NCBI RefSeq assembly: GCF_023036475.1
Contig: NZ_JAJQKI010000003.1
Location: forward strand, 1-64,000
Length of the DNA: 64,000 bases
Direction of reading: 5' to 3'
Source of the DNA: Bacillus pinisoli
GTDB taxonomy: Bacteria; Bacillota; Bacilli; Bacillales; SA4
Below the pieces are notes generated by a model. That model did no database searches, was not told where the DNA came from, and saw only the letters and a list, made by a program, of their open reading frames with translations. Within the stretch, counting starts at the first letter, position 1, and each line of letters begins with the position of its first letter. Position numbers and translations under genes: made by a program. Of this stretch, positions 20,892 to 32,974 are shown one piece after another.

Positions 20892-21443
20892 TCATTTATT
20901 GTAGAAGTTCTTTGTTTCAACTTTGTTATTTACCATTAAATACTGTGACCTTCCTACATAAAGAGGAATGGTTAATTCAGTGAAGTTAGGAAGTCCATTA
21001 TCTAAAAACTTTGAGTCGTCTTTATGAAACCTTGTAATTTCCCCTACAATCCAATCATGGTCCCCGTAAGTGCGCTGATCAATCACTTTACATTCATACG
21101 CAACATAAGCATCTGACAAGATAGGACAATCTATTGTTTCACCCTTAATATAGTTTAATTTCGCAAGTTTATTTTCTTCATGGCCTGACAATGTGCCACT
21201 TTCTTGGATAAATGCTGCCAAATGTCCTGGAATAAAATTAATTCCGAACTCTTTTGAAGAAGAAATAAGGCTATGACTATATCTTTCTTTTGCAATCGCC
21301 ACACCATATATGGCTGGTTCATAAGAAATATAAGAGTGCCAACCAGCAGCCATAATATTTTCTTTACCTTCAGAACTACTTGTAACGAGCGCAACCATCC
21401 CTGGATAGCTATGCATAACAGTTTCTTGCCTACTCCTTAACAT
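20892..21443 (-). CDS. Flavin reductase-like (FMN-binding split barrel) protein
   Basis: The protein has 183 residues from the ATG placed seven or eight bases after AGGAGTG; the frame extends three codons more. The fold is the flavin reductase/DIM6 type: GMVALVTSSSEGKENIMAAGWHSY (read in pieces) at the N-terminus and the KEFGINFIPGHLA region are typical for FMN binding. The substrate is unknown. It is divergent from yqeW, 61 bp away, at a place where B. subtilis has no gene between yqeW and rpsU. Confidence 0.75.
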   Translation of the reverse strand: MLRSRQETVMHSYPGMVALVTSSSEGKENIMAAGWHSYISYEPAIYGVAIAKERYSHSLISSSKEFGINFIPGHLAAFIQESGTLSGHEENKLAKLNYIKGETIDCPILSDAYVAYECKVIDQRTYGDHDWIVGEITRFHKDDSKFLDNGLPNFTELTIPLYVGRSQYLMVNNKVETKNFYNK

Positions 21444-21504
21444 ACAATTCACTCCTAGTTCTTAAATTAAACTCTTGTCCATAAGATATACTAGAGGTGA
21501 GTCC

Positions 21505-22428
21505 ATGTCCAAAGAAATTATTTGGTTTGGTGTGTTTATTGCAATTTTTATGTATGGTTTAACCGTAATGAGAATCGGCCTTGATCAGTTATCAAGCGAT
21601 AATCTGAAAAAACAATTACTTTTAGTAACTAGAACCCCTGTCCAAGGCTTATTGATAGGTGCGATTCTTGCTGCCCTTCTGCAGAGCAGTTCAGCCTTAA
21701 TGGTTATCACGATAGGCTTTGTGGCGGCAGGTTTATTAAGCTTTAAACAGAGTATCGGCATCATGCTTGGGGCTAATATTGGCACAACTATTACAGCTGA
21801 ATTAATGACAATACAGGTTGGAGAATTAGCCGTTCCTATTGTCATACTTGGTGTTCTTTTTATTTTAATTCCAAGGAAAATATGTTTTTCAATCGGAACT
21901 ACTCTCTTAGGATTAGGTTGTATTTTTGTAGCTATGCGAGGATTTACTTCTCTTGCTGATTCTATCTACAGTTATGATTTTGTAAAATCAATCTTACTTT
22001 ATTCTGATCAAAATAATGTAATTGCAATCTTAGTTGGAACCGTACTTACTGCCATTATTCAATCAAGCTCAGCCGTAATTGGCGTAGCAATGGGGTTTCT
22101 TCATCATCAACATATTACGATTGATGCAAGCATTGCCATTATGCTTGGCGCCAATATTGGTACGTGTGTAACAGCCTTACTAGCTAGTATCGGGGCAAAA
22201 AAAGAAGCGAAATGGACCGCCTATGCACATGTATGGTTAAATGTTTTCGGTGTTCTACTATTTCTTCCTTTTATTGATTTGTTATCACAATTTGTTGCCA
22301 CTCTTTCACCATCTTTAGAAAAACAATTAGCACATGCAAGTGTTATTTTTAATATTGCGTGTTCTCTTATTGCTCTTCCTCTTGTAAATGCGTTAGCTAG
22401 CTTTATTATGAAAACCTATAACAAATAA
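21505..22428 (+). CDS. yqeW: Na+/phosphate cotransporter family protein YqeW
   Basis: This 307-residue membrane protein of the NptA/PhoU-type Na/Pi-cotransporter family has two inverted halves. Each half carries a QSSSA motif (LLQSSSALMV and IIQSSSAVIG) followed by a LGANIGT segment, the signature of the family. About eight hydrophobic segments are present. The frame starts ten codons earlier, but GAGGTGA lies just before MSKEIIW. It is one of few plus-strand genes in this part and ends at its own terminator. Confidence 0.88.
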   Translation: MSKEIIWFGVFIAIFMYGLTVMRIGLDQLSSDNLKKQLLLVTRTPVQGLLIGAILAALLQSSSALMVITIGFVAAGLLSFKQSIGIMLGANIGTTITAELMTIQVGELAVPIVILGVLFILIPRKICFSIGTTLLGLGCIFVAMRGFTSLADSIYSYDFVKSILLYSDQNNVIAILVGTVLTAIIQSSSAVIGVAMGFLHHQHITIDASIAIMLGANIGTCVTALLASIGAKKEAKWTAYAHVWLNVFGVLLFLPFIDLLSQFVATLSPSLEKQLAHASVIFNIACSLIALPLVNALASFIMKTYNK

Positions 22429-22455
22429 GCCACCGAGAGTTCTACGGTGGCTTTT
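22427..22455 (+). terminator. Terminator of yqeW
   Basis: A 9 bp stem (AAGCCACCG and its complement) with a 9-base loop is followed by TTTT. It overlaps the yqeW stop codon. Confidence 0.82.
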
Positions 22456-22514
22456 ATGTATAGGCTCTTGCCCTTCACATCTATAATAGTTGATATTTAG
22501 ACTATTTATATTGT

Positions 22515-23186
22515 TTAATAAGCTGAAGTTCCTGTTTCACCCTTCACGATTGCAATTCCAGAACTAGCGCCAATTCTTGTCGCTCCTGCTTCAATTAAAG
22601 CAAATGCTGATTTTGCATCACGAACTCCACCTGAAGCTTTTACTCCAATATCAGGTCCTACTGTCTTTCGCATAAGCGCAATATCTTCTAGTGTTGCTCC
22701 ACCAGTTGAAAAACCAGTTGAAGTTTTAACAAAATCAGCTCCAGCCTTAACCGAAAGCTCACAAGCACGAACTTTCTCTTCGTCTGTAAGTAGCGCTGTT
22801 TCAATAATAACTTTAACTAAAGCCTTCCCTTTTGCAGCATCTACTACTGCTTGAATATCACTTTGAACAAGTTGGTTCTGTCCATCCTTTAATGCACCAA
22901 CGTTGATGACCATATCAACTTCAGTTGCACCATTCTCGATTGCATTTTTTGTTTCAAATGCCTTTGTCTCAGAAGTTGTCGCCCCTAGAGGAAAACCAAT
23001 AACCGTACAAACCTTAACTTCAGTACCTTGTAAAAGCTCTGCTGAAGCCTTTACCCATGTTGGGTTTACACAAACGGATGCAAAATTATATTCTTTTGCC
23101 TCGGCACATAGCTTATCAATCTCTTCTTTTTTTGCATCAGCCTTTAATAATGTATGATCAATCATTTTAGCTACATCTGTTGTCAT
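22515..23186 (-). CDS. deoC: Deoxyribose-phosphate aldolase
   Basis: This 223-residue TIM-barrel aldolase cleaves 2-deoxyribose 5-phosphate to glyceraldehyde 3-phosphate and acetaldehyde. The Schiff-base lysine is Lys154 in [14 protein letters not shown], and the second active-site lysine is in [20 protein letters not shown] site precedes the ATG. It stands alone between yqeW and mtaB; in B. subtilis deoC is with dra-nupC-pdp elsewhere, so the position is different here. Confidence 0.95.
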   Translation of the reverse strand: MTTDVAKMIDHTLLKADAKKEEIDKLCAEAKEYNFASVCVNPTWVKASAELLQGTEVKVCTVIGFPLGATTSETKAFETKNAIENGATEVDMVINVGALKDGQNQLVQSDIQAVVDAAKGKALVKVIIETALLTDEEKVRACELSVKAGADFVKTSTGFSTGGATLEDIALMRKTVGPDIGVKASGGVRDAKSAFALIEAGATRIGASSGIAIVKGETGTSAY

Positions 23187-23319
23187 GCTCTATTACCCTC
23201 CAAAAAAATAAGTTGTCCGTACCTCTCCATCATATCATGTTATAAAAAATTTTCTAGTCGAGATTAGTATTTCCTTAGATTAAAATTAACATGTGTGAAG
23301 AATATTTATAATAAATACG

Positions 23320-23353
23320 TAAAAAAGCCCACAAGCGTTATGCTTATGAGCTT
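23320..23353 (-). terminator. Terminator of the dnaK-operon tail (after mtaB)
   Basis: A 12 bp stem with two G-U pairs overlaps the mtaB stop codon and is followed by six T on the minus strand. Confidence 0.82.
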
Positions 23354-24708
23354 ACTTTCATTTTGCTTTCTTCTAACAACTCGTGTTGCTCCATTACTCG
23401 AACAAACTGCCCCTCGTTATAAGGATATCCTGCCTTTGTAATTTTTACTTTTACGAGTTGACCAATCATCTCTTCTGTCGCAGCAAATACTACTTTTAGA
23501 TAGTTATCAGTGTAACCTACATATAGTCCTTGTTGAGTATCATCTTTAAATTCTTCTTCTGGAATTACCTCCAATATTTCATCTTCAAACTGGGAGGCAT
23601 ATTCTTTTGCAAGCTGGTCTGACAGTGCTATGAGACGATGAACACGTTCATTCTTAATCTCCTCATCCACTTGGTCGTCCATTCTTGCTGCTGGTGTACC
23701 CGTTCGTTTTGAATAAGGGAATACATGAAGTTCAGAGAATCCATTTTCTTTAATAAAATGATAAGTTTCCATAAATTCATCTTCGGTTTCTCCAGGAAAT
23801 CCAACGATTACATCAGATGTAATAGCAAGTCCTGGTAATGCTTCACGTAAACGAGCAAGTCTTTCACCAAAGAACTCCATTGTGTATTTACGACGCATTC
23901 TCTTTAATACTGTATCCGAACCAGATTGCAGTGGGATATGAAGGTGACGCACAATCTTTGTTGAATGATTTAACACGTCAATCACTTCATCCGTAATTTG
24001 ACTTGCTTCAATAGATGATATACGGATTCGCTTCAATCCATCTACTTGTTCTTCCAAGTCCCTTAGTAACATGGCCAAGTTATAATCTTTCATGTCTTCA
24101 CCATATCCACCTGTGTGGATACCCGTTAAGACAATCTCCTTATAACCAGCATTGACAAGCTGTTGTGCTTGCTTAATTACTTCCTTTGGATCACGAGATC
24201 TCATTAAGCCACGTGCCCAAGGAATAATACAAAATGTACAGAAATTGTTACAGCCTTCCTGTATTTTTAAAGAAGCACGTGTACGATCAGTAAATGCAGG
24301 TACTTCTAACTCTTCATAGACTCTTGCCTTCATGATGTTTCCAACACCATTTATCGGTTGTCTTTCCTGTTTAAATTGTTCAATATACTCAAGCATCTTC
24401 ACACGGTCCTGAGTTCCAACAACAATGTCCACCCCAGGAATCGCCATAATTTCTGCTGGAGAAGTTTGAGCATAACAGCCCGTCACACAAATAACGGCAT
24501 CGGGGTTTTTACGAATCGCTCTCCGAATAACTTGTCGACTCTTTTTATCACCTGTGTTTGTGACTGTACATGTGTTGATCACATATACATCAGACGCTTG
24601 TTCAAATTCAGTGCGATCATAGCCTGATTCCTTAAACAATTGCCAAATTGCTTCAGTTTCATAATGGTTTACTTTACAGCCTAATGTATGAAAAGCCACT
24701 GTTGGCAT
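23344..24708 (-). CDS. mtaB: tRNA t6A37 methylthiotransferase MtaB
   Basis: This 454-residue radical SAM enzyme adds a methylthio group to t6A37 of tRNA. The N-terminal UPF0004 domain has the cluster cysteines Cys11, Cys47 and Cys78; the radical SAM cluster motif is CNNFCTFC (Cys153, Cys157, Cys160). A C-terminal TRAM domain is present. It is one base apart from rsmE, at the end of the hrcA-grpE-dnaK-dnaJ-prmA-rsmE-mtaB string, the same seven genes as in B. subtilis. Confidence 0.95.
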   Translation of the reverse strand: MPTVAFHTLGCKVNHYETEAIWQLFKESGYDRTEFEQASDVYVINTCTVTNTGDKKSRQVIRRAIRKNPDAVICVTGCYAQTSPAEIMAIPGVDIVVGTQDRVKMLEYIEQFKQERQPINGVGNIMKARVYEELEVPAFTDRTRASLKIQEGCNNFCTFCIIPWARGLMRSRDPKEVIKQAQQLVNAGYKEIVLTGIHTGGYGEDMKDYNLAMLLRDLEEQVDGLKRIRISSIEASQITDEVIDVLNHSTKIVRHLHIPLQSGSDTVLKRMRRKYTMEFFGERLARLREALPGLAITSDVIVGFPGETEDEFMETYHFIKENGFSELHVFPYSKRTGTPAARMDDQVDEEIKNERVHRLIALSDQLAKEYASQFEDEILEVIPEEEFKDDTQQGLYVGYTDNYLKVVFAATEEMIGQLVKVKITKAGYPYNEGQFVRVMEQHELLEESKMKVSS

Positions 24709-24709
24709 C

Positions 24710-25468
24710 TTACTTCACTCCTTGTAATTCAAAGTGATACGAAATAGCAGAAAGCACATATAATGGTGCTGTTTCCGCTCTTAATATCCTTGGGCCTAGA
24801 CCGCAGGAAATAAATCCATGCTGTTTTAGTTGATTAACCTCTTTATCTGTTAATCCACCCTCAGGTCCATATACGGTTATTAAAGAACTTCCAGGTTGCA
24901 TTTCGTTCATCATTTTTGCAAACTGAGTTTGCTCGCCTTGCTTTGCCTCTTCTTCAAATGCTACCACTTTTACATCATAACGTTCACTTATTTTTATTAA
25001 CTCTTCAATAGAAGAAGGTTTTGATATAGTTGGCACTATATTTCGATGAGATTGCTCTGCTGCTTCCTTCGCAATCTTTTGCCAGCGCTCTACTTTTTTA
25101 TCGCCTTTTTTCTCATCCCATTTTACAATTGAACGGGCAGCATTAAAAGGGACAAACTTAAAGGCCCCAAGCTCTGTTGCTTTCTGAATGATGAGCTCGA
25201 GCTTATCCCCTTTAGGCAGCCCACTCGCTATCGTGACTTGAATAGGTAGCTCTTTAGATTCCTTCAACCATTCTACAATAGTTAGGCATATGCCTTCATT
25301 GGTAAATTCCGTAATTTCACACAAACAAACCTGCCCTTGATCATTACAGCATAATACCTTGTCATTCTCATTCATTCTCATAACACGTTGTATATGATGA
25401 GCATCATCACCCAAAATGGTAACTTGATGTTCTGTAAACTGGTCTGATGGCACAAAATAACGTTGCAC
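24710..25468 (-). CDS. rsmE: 16S rRNA m3U1498 methyltransferase RsmE
   Basis: This SPOUT-class methyltransferase has 252 residues when begun at the GTG giving MQRYFVPSD, the usual RsmE start; the frame extends four codons upstream. The C-terminal knot motifs VYGPEGGLT and LGPRILRAETAPLYVLSAISY are perfect for the family. GGTGA lies 5-6 bases before the chosen GTG. It precedes mtaB with a one-base gap. Confidence 0.93.
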   Translation of the reverse strand: MQRYFVPSDQFTEHQVTILGDDAHHIQRVMRMNENDKVLCCNDQGQVCLCEITEFTNEGICLTIVEWLKESKELPIQVTIASGLPKGDKLELIIQKATELGAFKFVPFNAARSIVKWDEKKGDKKVERWQKIAKEAAEQSHRNIVPTISKPSSIEELIKISERYDVKVVAFEEEAKQGEQTQFAKMMNEMQPGSSLITVYGPEGGLTDKEVNQLKQHGFISCGLGPRILRAETAPLYVLSAISYHFELQGVK

Positions 25469-25533
25469 AACTTTCACCAACCTAAGATTATTATATTTTT
25501 AATATAAAAAAGCCTTAATTTTTGTGTATGTGG

Positions 25534-25570
25534 GAACCGGACAAGGTCTAATGTCCACCTTGTCCGGTTC
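25534..25570. other. Long perfect hairpin between prmA and rsmE
   Basis: A 14 bp perfect stem (GAACCGGACAAGGT and its complement) closes over a 9-base loop. No T run follows directly on either strand, so it is not a standard terminator. It is GC-richer than the surroundings and lies in the 114 bp between two genes of the same operon. Confidence 0.6.
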
Positions 25571-25582
25571 TTTGTAAATGTG

Positions 25583-26521
25583 TTAAGGACGTTTCGCAAT
25601 AAAGGAAACCCAGTCCTCCATCGTTAATGTTTCTACAATTTCAAATCCTGCTTGAAGAAGTGCATCTTTTACAGTTTGCTTTTTTTGTTGGATAATTCCA
25701 GAAGTAATGAATAAACCTCCTGGCTTGACCAGTTTATATGCATCCTCAACAAAAAGCAAAATGATTTCAGCTAGGATATTTGCCACGATGACATCCGCTG
25801 GTTCGTTTACATCATGTAACAAGTTATTTTGTTTAACAGTAATTAAGCTGTCAACTTGATTAAGCTTTGCGTTTTCAATCGCTGTTTTGACAGCCACTTC
25901 ATCTAGATCATAAGCTCTAACGCCACTAGCGCCTAGAAGGGCAGCCGCGATACTTAAAACACCTGAACCAGTACCAACATCAATGATGCGATCTCCGGAC
26001 TTTACTGTGTCCTCAAGTGCCTGGATACACATCACCGTTGTTGGATGGGTTCCTGTCCCAAAAGCCATTCCAGGGTCCAGTTCAATAATCAACTCATCTG
26101 TACTTACTTTTTCATAATCTTCCCATGTCGGAACGATTGTGAATTTTTCTGAGATTTTAACAGGATTATAGTACTTTTTCCAAGCACTTGCCCATTCCTC
26201 TTCATTAACCTCATTGATTGTTACTTTGTTATGACCAAGGTCAATATCGTATGATACGAGACTATTAATCGCCTCTTTTATCTCATCTACTGTTTCCTGG
26301 ATAAAGCTATTAAGTGGCAAATAAGCCTTTATCATAACGCCCTCTTCTGGATAATCACCAGGATTGAGTTGGTAGATTTCTCCGAATTGCTGTTCACGCT
26401 CTTTAAGCAGCTCTTCTGGGTCCTCAATAACAACTCCACTAGCACCAGCCTCATGTAATATGTTTGAAATAGGCTCTACTGCTTCATTTGTTGTATGAAT
26501 ACTAATTTCCGACCATTTCAC
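25583..26521 (-). CDS. prmA: Ribosomal protein L11 methyltransferase
   Basis: This 312-residue SAM-dependent enzyme trimethylates L11. It has an N-terminal substrate-binding domain, then the SAM fold with [29 protein letters not shown] and the catalytic-region NILAEIIL. The start is GTG with GGAG 10 bases upstream. It is 22 bp downstream of dnaJ. Confidence 0.95.
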   Translation of the reverse strand: MKWSEISIHTTNEAVEPISNILHEAGASGVVIEDPEELLKEREQQFGEIYQLNPGDYPEEGVMIKAYLPLNSFIQETVDEIKEAINSLVSYDIDLGHNKVTINEVNEEEWASAWKKYYNPVKISEKFTIVPTWEDYEKVSTDELIIELDPGMAFGTGTHPTTVMCIQALEDTVKSGDRIIDVGTGSGVLSIAAALLGASGVRAYDLDEVAVKTAIENAKLNQVDSLITVKQNNLLHDVNEPADVIVANILAEIILLFVEDAYKLVKPGGLFITSGIIQQKKQTVKDALLQAGFEIVETLTMEDWVSFIAKRP

Positions 26522-26543
26522 CCTCTACCAACTCCATTCCAAA

Positions 26544-27665
26544 TTATTCTCCTTTAAAGGCACGCTTTACTTTTGTAAAAAAGCTATCATGTTGCTCATC
26601 AGGTGCTTCTACACCGCTTAGTGAAGAAAATTCGCGTATAAGCTCCTTTTGTTTTGCAGAAAGTTTAGTTGGTGTAATAACACGAACATGAATATGTTGA
26701 TCACCTTGTCCATATCCTCGAACATTCGGTACACCTTTACCACGCAATCTGAATTTTGTACCTGTTTGAGTACCCGCTGGTATTTTCAATTTCACTTTAC
26801 CATGAAGAGTAGGAACCTCCACCTCATCACCAAGTGCTGCTTGTGCAAAAGTTAATGGCATTTCACAATAGATATCATCGCCATCTCTTTCAAAGAACTC
26901 GTGTTCTCTAACACTGAAAACAACGTATAGATCACCTGAAGGTCCACCATTAACGCCTGGTTCTCCTTGTCCGGTCACCCTTAGTTGCTGACCATCATCA
27001 ACACCAGCTGGAATCTTCACATTAATTTTCTTTCTCTTCTTAACCTTACCTGTTCCACCACATGTTGAGCACTTATCTTTAATTTGTTTACCTGTACCAC
27101 TACAATAGTGACATACTCTTCTGTTCACAATTCGACCAAATGGAGTATTCTGTTCAACGTTTAATTGACCTGATCCATTACAATGTGAACAAGTCTCAGG
27201 TTTCGTACCAGGCTTTGCACCTGATCCATCACACGTTTCACACTCCTCTTCGCGAGGAATCTCAATTGTTGTTTCTTTACCAAAGACGGCTTCTTCAAAA
27301 CCAAGAGACATGGTATATTGTAAGTCTGCCCCTTGACGTGGTGCATTAGGATCACGTCTTCTACGACCGCCACCGCCAAAGAATGTATCAAAGATGTCCT
27401 CAAAGCCACCGAATCCACCAAAATCTCCGCCACCAAAGCCTTGATTTGGATCTGTATGACCAAATTGATCATAGTGCGCTTTCTTTTGTTCATCACTTAA
27501 CACTTCATAGGCTTCTGCAATCTCTTTAAATTTTGCATCTGCATCTGGTTCCTTATTAATATCTGGATGGTATTGCTTGGATAACTTTCTGTATGCCTTT
27601 TTTATTTCATCTTTAGAGGCACCTTTACTTAGTCCAAGTACTTCATAATAGTCTCGTTTACTCAT
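26544..27665 (-). CDS. dnaJ: Chaperone DnaJ
   Basis: This 373-residue Hsp40 co-chaperone stimulates DnaK ATPase. The J domain holds the HPD motif at residues 33-35, followed by a Gly/Phe-rich linker (about 75-110) and four CxxCxGxG zinc repeats (about 145-215), then the C-terminal substrate domain. The frame is open 15 codons upstream, but GGGAGTGG lies six bases before the ATG of MSKRDYY. Confidence 0.97.
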   Translation of the reverse strand: MSKRDYYEVLGLSKGASKDEIKKAYRKLSKQYHPDINKEPDADAKFKEIAEAYEVLSDEQKKAHYDQFGHTDPNQGFGGGDFGGFGGFEDIFDTFFGGGGRRRRDPNAPRQGADLQYTMSLGFEEAVFGKETTIEIPREEECETCDGSGAKPGTKPETCSHCNGSGQLNVEQNTPFGRIVNRRVCHYCSGTGKQIKDKCSTCGGTGKVKKRKKINVKIPAGVDDGQQLRVTGQGEPGVNGGPSGDLYVVFSVREHEFFERDGDDIYCEMPLTFAQAALGDEVEVPTLHGKVKLKIPAGTQTGTKFRLRGKGVPNVRGYGQGDQHIHVRVITPTKLSAKQKELIREFSSLSGVEAPDEQHDSFFTKVKRAFKGE

Positions 27666-27774
27666 CTTTTTCCACTCCCATGCTTCATCCTGGAAGATAG
27701 ACTCCCGCATTCACATAAATTATATTGTAACACTAATTGAAATCTGTGAACAAACTTTAATGCTTACCACATAG

Positions 27775-27814
27775 AAAAAAGTCTAAGCCAAGACAGGCCT
27801 GACTAAGACTTTTT
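27775..27814 (-). terminator. Hairpin between dnaK and dnaJ
   Basis: Complementary arms AAAGTCT/AGACTTT enclose an inner palindrome CAGGCCTG, with some unpaired bases between, followed by a T run on the minus strand. It may be a partial terminator or processing site that lowers dnaJ relative to dnaK. Confidence 0.55.
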
Positions 27815-27823
27815 CTCACTTAC

Positions 27824-29674
<1,851 letters not shown>

Positions 29675-29694
29675 TTAAGATTTATTTTTTCAAT

Positions 29695-29870
29695 GACTCT
29701 GTTAAACATGGTTGTTGATTTTCGTTACGGGACGCTCGCTTTCCGCGGGCGGGTTCGGAAGCCTCCTCGGCGCTCACGCCTGCGGGGTCTCCCTTACCAC
29801 GCTTCTCCCGCAGGAGTCTCACATCCCTCCACTTCAATCAACTGTGCAGAAAAAATACTATTTTTTAACA
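29695..29870 (+). repeat. GC-rich interspersed element between grpE and dnaK
   Basis: The sequence reads from a left end ACTCTGTTAAAC into the core CGCTTTCCGCGGGCGG, GCCTCCTCGGCGC, CCTGCGGGGTCTC and TCCCGCAGGAGTCTC. It is the inverted counterpart of the 211 bp element at 38732-38942, with the right end decayed. Base composition is far more GC-rich than its flanks. No open frame belongs to it. Confidence 0.75.
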
Positions 29871-29879
29871 TTTTTTATA

Positions 29880-30473
29880 TTACTGATTTACTTTTACCAT
29901 AGAAGGTCGAATCACTCGATCCTTTAGCTTATAGCCTTTTTGGAATTCTTCTATAACAGTATTAGATTCATAGTTAGAATCCTCTACCTGCATTACTGCT
30001 TGATGTAGATGAGGGTCAAATGGTTGACCTGCCGATTCAATTGCTTCGACTCCTTCGTTCTTTAGAGCCTCTGCAAGTTGGCGATAGACCATTTCCATCC
30101 CTTGAAGAATGGAGTTCATCTTTTCATCTTCAGTTTCCACTTTAAGGGCTCTTTCGAAATTATCTAAAGCTGGTAAAATGTCGGAAACCAGGCTTTGCGC
30201 TCTATATTTTTGAGCCGCCTCTTGATCAAGTCTTACCCGACGGCGATAATTGTCAAAGTCAGCTTGAAGCCTTAATAGTTTATTTTCTTTTTCATCAAGC
30301 GCAGCTTCTAGTTCTTGTACTTTATTTAGAGCTAATGTAAGCTCGTCTTCTTCTACTTCTTTATTATGTAAGCTGCTTGATTCTTCCACTGTAGCTTCTT
30401 CATTAGCTGATTCTACTGAATTGGATGACTCATTTTTTACTTCCTCTTCTAGTATATCTTTTTCGTTAGTCAC
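29880..30473 (-). CDS. grpE: Nucleotide exchange factor GrpE
   Basis: This protein exchanges ADP for ATP on DnaK. It has an acidic disordered N-terminus (about 1-60), a long coiled coil ([19 protein letters not shown] onward) and the C-terminal beta domain with [13 protein letters not shown]. The open frame starts three codons earlier at a GTG that overlaps AGGGAGGTG, so the second GTG ([11 protein letters not shown]) is chosen, giving 197 residues. Confidence 0.95.
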   Translation of the reverse strand: MTNEKDILEEEVKNESSNSVESANEEATVEESSSLHNKEVEEDELTLALNKVQELEAALDEKENKLLRLQADFDNYRRRVRLDQEAAQKYRAQSLVSDILPALDNFERALKVETEDEKMNSILQGMEMVYRQLAEALKNEGVEAIESAGQPFDPHLHQAVMQVEDSNYESNTVIEEFQKGYKLKDRVIRPSMVKVNQ

Positions 30474-30609
30474 TAGTTTCACCTCCCTTAAAGGTTTGTT
30501 TATTTTTTAAGTATTTGTTTAATATAATTAGCCTGATGAACAAGTTATTATGTAAGAAGGGAAGACCCCTTCTTTTAGAACTCAAACTTTATTATTGTTC
30601 ACCATTGTC

Positions 30610-31644
30610 TTATTTTTGATACAGCCTTTCTAATGCTTTTGTAAAATCATTAGATATGACTTGAAGAAGACTGATAACCCTTGAATATTCCATTCTGGTT
30701 GGGCCCAAAATGGCAATTGTTCCAATCTTTTCATTACCTATGGAGTAACTTGCCGTAATAAGACTACAATCTTCCATGGCTTCGTTATTATTTTCTTTTC
30801 CGATTGTGATATTAATTCCAGAGTCCTTCGAGCGCAAGAGTTTATAGATTTCTTGTTCTTGTTCAATAATGTTAAATAAGGATCTCACTTTACTAATATC
30901 GTGGAACTCAGGCTGAGTTAGCATATTTGTTTTTCCACCATAATACACTCGTTCTGAATTAGGAGCAGAAAATGTCCCTTGGTATTGGAAGGCATTTATT
31001 AGCTTTTCATAATTCTTAATATGAGTACGAAGAACCGTTGCTACTTCCTTATAGATCTTGTTTTGAAGATCTACAAGGGGAACACCAATAAGTCTCTCAT
31101 TTAAAATATTAACAAGCTTTTCAATATCAGAAACATCTATATGTTCTGGTATCGTAAGGGCTCTATGTTCCACATGTCCTGTATCTGTAACGATAACGGC
31201 AACTGCTGCCGTATTGCTCAGTGGTACAATTTGAATACGTTTTAAATGATGCTTATTTACCTCTGGGCCTAGAACGATTGATGTATAGTTCGTAATATCA
31301 GAGAGAATTTGCGCAGACTTTTGAACAACCTTTTCCATTTCAACCACTTGTTCAGCAAAAAGAGACTGCACACGCGATAAGTCCTCTTGATGTAATGTCT
31401 GCGGAGAAAGGAGATGATCAACATAAAAACGATATCCTTTTTCCGAAGGGACACGCCCTGAAGAAGTATGTGTTTTTTCTATAAAACCTTGTTCCTCCAA
31501 GTCAGCCATTTCATTTCGTATCGTTGCAGAGCTAAACGTAATCTCACTCTTCTTTGATAAAGTTCTTGAGCCTACAGGTTGAGCTGAACGGATAAAATCA
31601 TCAATGATCACTTGAAGAATTAAAAGCTGACGATCAGTTAACAT
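30610..31644 (-). CDS. hrcA: Heat-inducible transcription repressor HrcA
   Basis: This 344-residue repressor binds the CIRCE operator and is kept active by GroEL. The N-terminal winged helix ([16 protein letters not shown] and [17 protein letters not shown]) is followed by a GAF-like dimerisation domain. It is the first gene of the dnaK operon and lies 15 bp from a perfect CIRCE element, so it is autoregulated. Confidence 0.96.
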   Translation of the reverse strand: MLTDRQLLILQVIIDDFIRSAQPVGSRTLSKKSEITFSSATIRNEMADLEEQGFIEKTHTSSGRVPSEKGYRFYVDHLLSPQTLHQEDLSRVQSLFAEQVVEMEKVVQKSAQILSDITNYTSIVLGPEVNKHHLKRIQIVPLSNTAAVAVIVTDTGHVEHRALTIPEHIDVSDIEKLVNILNERLIGVPLVDLQNKIYKEVATVLRTHIKNYEKLINAFQYQGTFSAPNSERVYYGGKTNMLTQPEFHDISKVRSLFNIIEQEQEIYKLLRSKDSGINITIGKENNNEAMEDCSLITASYSIGNEKIGTIAILGPTRMEYSRVISLLQVISNDFTKALERLYQK

Positions 31645-31659
31645 CCATTATCACCTCTG

Positions 31660-31686
31660 TTAGCACTCCATTGAAACGAGTGCTAA
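31660..31686. promoter_or_regulatory. CIRCE operator
   Basis: This is a perfect match to the inverted repeat TTAGCACTC - 9 bases - GAGTGCTAA. It lies directly upstream of hrcA and is the binding site for HrcA. Confidence 0.97.
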
Positions 31687-31691
31687 ATCTA

Positions 31692-31725
31692 ATAATAAAT
31701 TATCAAAAGTCATCATCAATGTCAA
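31692..31725 (-). promoter_or_regulatory. Sigma-A promoter of the hrcA-dnaK operon
   Basis: On the minus strand, TTGACA is followed after 17 bp by TAATTT; an overlapping alternative is TTGATG - 16 bp - TATTAT. Either would place the start just before or inside CIRCE, which agrees with repression by HrcA. Confidence 0.65.
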
Positions 31726-31790
31726 TGCTTAAGCCTTGTTGAATTAGAAAGTTTTACTTTCTCGGTATGTCGAACCGTTGAGTATATAGA

Positions 31791-32927
31791 TTAAACCAAA
31801 AAGGACTGAAACACTTCATTACCAAGAAGTTTTCCCTCTCTTGTCAATCGTAGGTAATCATCTTCAATCATTAACAAGTTCCGCTCTATGTTTTCGTTGA
31901 TTGCTTCTTTAAATATGTCCTTTAGGGATATTCCATATTTTTCATTAAAGTAAGATATAGAGACACCCATTGATTTTCTAAGTCCTAGAAACAATTCTTC
32001 TTCCATTTTTTCTTGATTGGATACAATATGTTCTTCAACATGAGGTGAACCTTGTCCAGCAACTAAAGTCATATATTTTTTCAACGGTCCAGCATTGGCC
32101 ACTCTTTTTCCATTTACATAGCTGTGTGCCCCTGCTCCAAAGCCATAATACTCCTCATTATTCCAATACGTTATATTATGCTTACTTTCATAACCCTCTT
32201 TAGCAAAATTGCTGATTTCATATTGATGATATCCATGTAACTGCATCTCATCCATTAATAATTCAAACATTTTCGCTTCACTCTCCTGCGAAGGAAGCGG
32301 CAGTTTCCCTTTTTTCATTAAGTTATAAAATACAGTCTTAGGTTCGATAATAAGTGAATAAGCAGAGAAGTGTTCAATTCCTAGACTAAAGGCTTGTGTT
32401 AATGTTTCTCTAAAGTCATCAATGGTTTGATTAGGCAAGCTGTAGATTAGGTCGATACTAATATTTTCAAAGCCAACCTCTCGCGCCCGTTTAATTCCTT
32501 CAAACACGTCATTTTGTTGGTGAGTGCGACCGATCTTCTTTAATAGTTCATTGTTAAAGGATTGAACTCCTATACTTAATCGGTTAATGCCTCCTTCTTT
32601 CAACACAGTAAGCTTCTCTTTTGTTAGGTCCTGAGGATTAGCCTCTATTGTAAATTCGAGATCATTCGACCAGCTTGGCAGTTGTTCTTTTATTATCTTT
32701 AGTAATCTTTCTAGCTGAGCTTCGTTTAACGCCGTTGGTGTTCCACCACCAATGAAAATAGTTTTTACTTCATTCGTTGGAACCTGTTGTAGAGTATACT
32801 TCATCTCGAGTTCTAGGTGGTCTAAATACTCTTCAACTGGCTGTCCTTTTAGAAAAACTTTATTAAAATCACAGTAGTGACAAATTTGGTGGCAAAAAGG
32901 GATATGAATATAAGCTGCTTTAATCAT
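31791..32927 (-). CDS. hemW: HemW-type radical SAM protein (haem chaperone)
   Basis: This 378-residue protein belongs to the HemN-like group now called HemW (YqeR). The radical SAM cluster cysteines are Cys12, Cys16 and Cys19 (CHQICHYCDF), followed by FIGGGTPT and the C-terminal HemN_C domain. It is shorter than true HemN and lacks its N-terminal extension. The ribosome site is weak. An array of GTGCA repeats lies directly upstream, between it and the lepA terminator. Confidence 0.9.
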   Translation of the reverse strand: MIKAAYIHIPFCHQICHYCDFNKVFLKGQPVEEYLDHLELEMKYTLQQVPTNEVKTIFIGGGTPTALNEAQLERLLKIIKEQLPSWSNDLEFTIEANPQDLTKEKLTVLKEGGINRLSIGVQSFNNELLKKIGRTHQQNDVFEGIKRAREVGFENISIDLIYSLPNQTIDDFRETLTQAFSLGIEHFSAYSLIIEPKTVFYNLMKKGKLPLPSQESEAKMFELLMDEMQLHGYHQYEISNFAKEGYESKHNITYWNNEEYYGFGAGAHSYVNGKRVANAGPLKKYMTLVAGQGSPHVEEHIVSNQEKMEEELFLGLRKSMGVSISYFNEKYGISLKDIFKEAINENIERNLLMIEDDYLRLTREGKLLGNEVFQSFLV

Positions 32928-32974
32928 TTTGTTACCACTGCTTTCTTTTTTGATTTTGAACGTACTTTGAGAAT

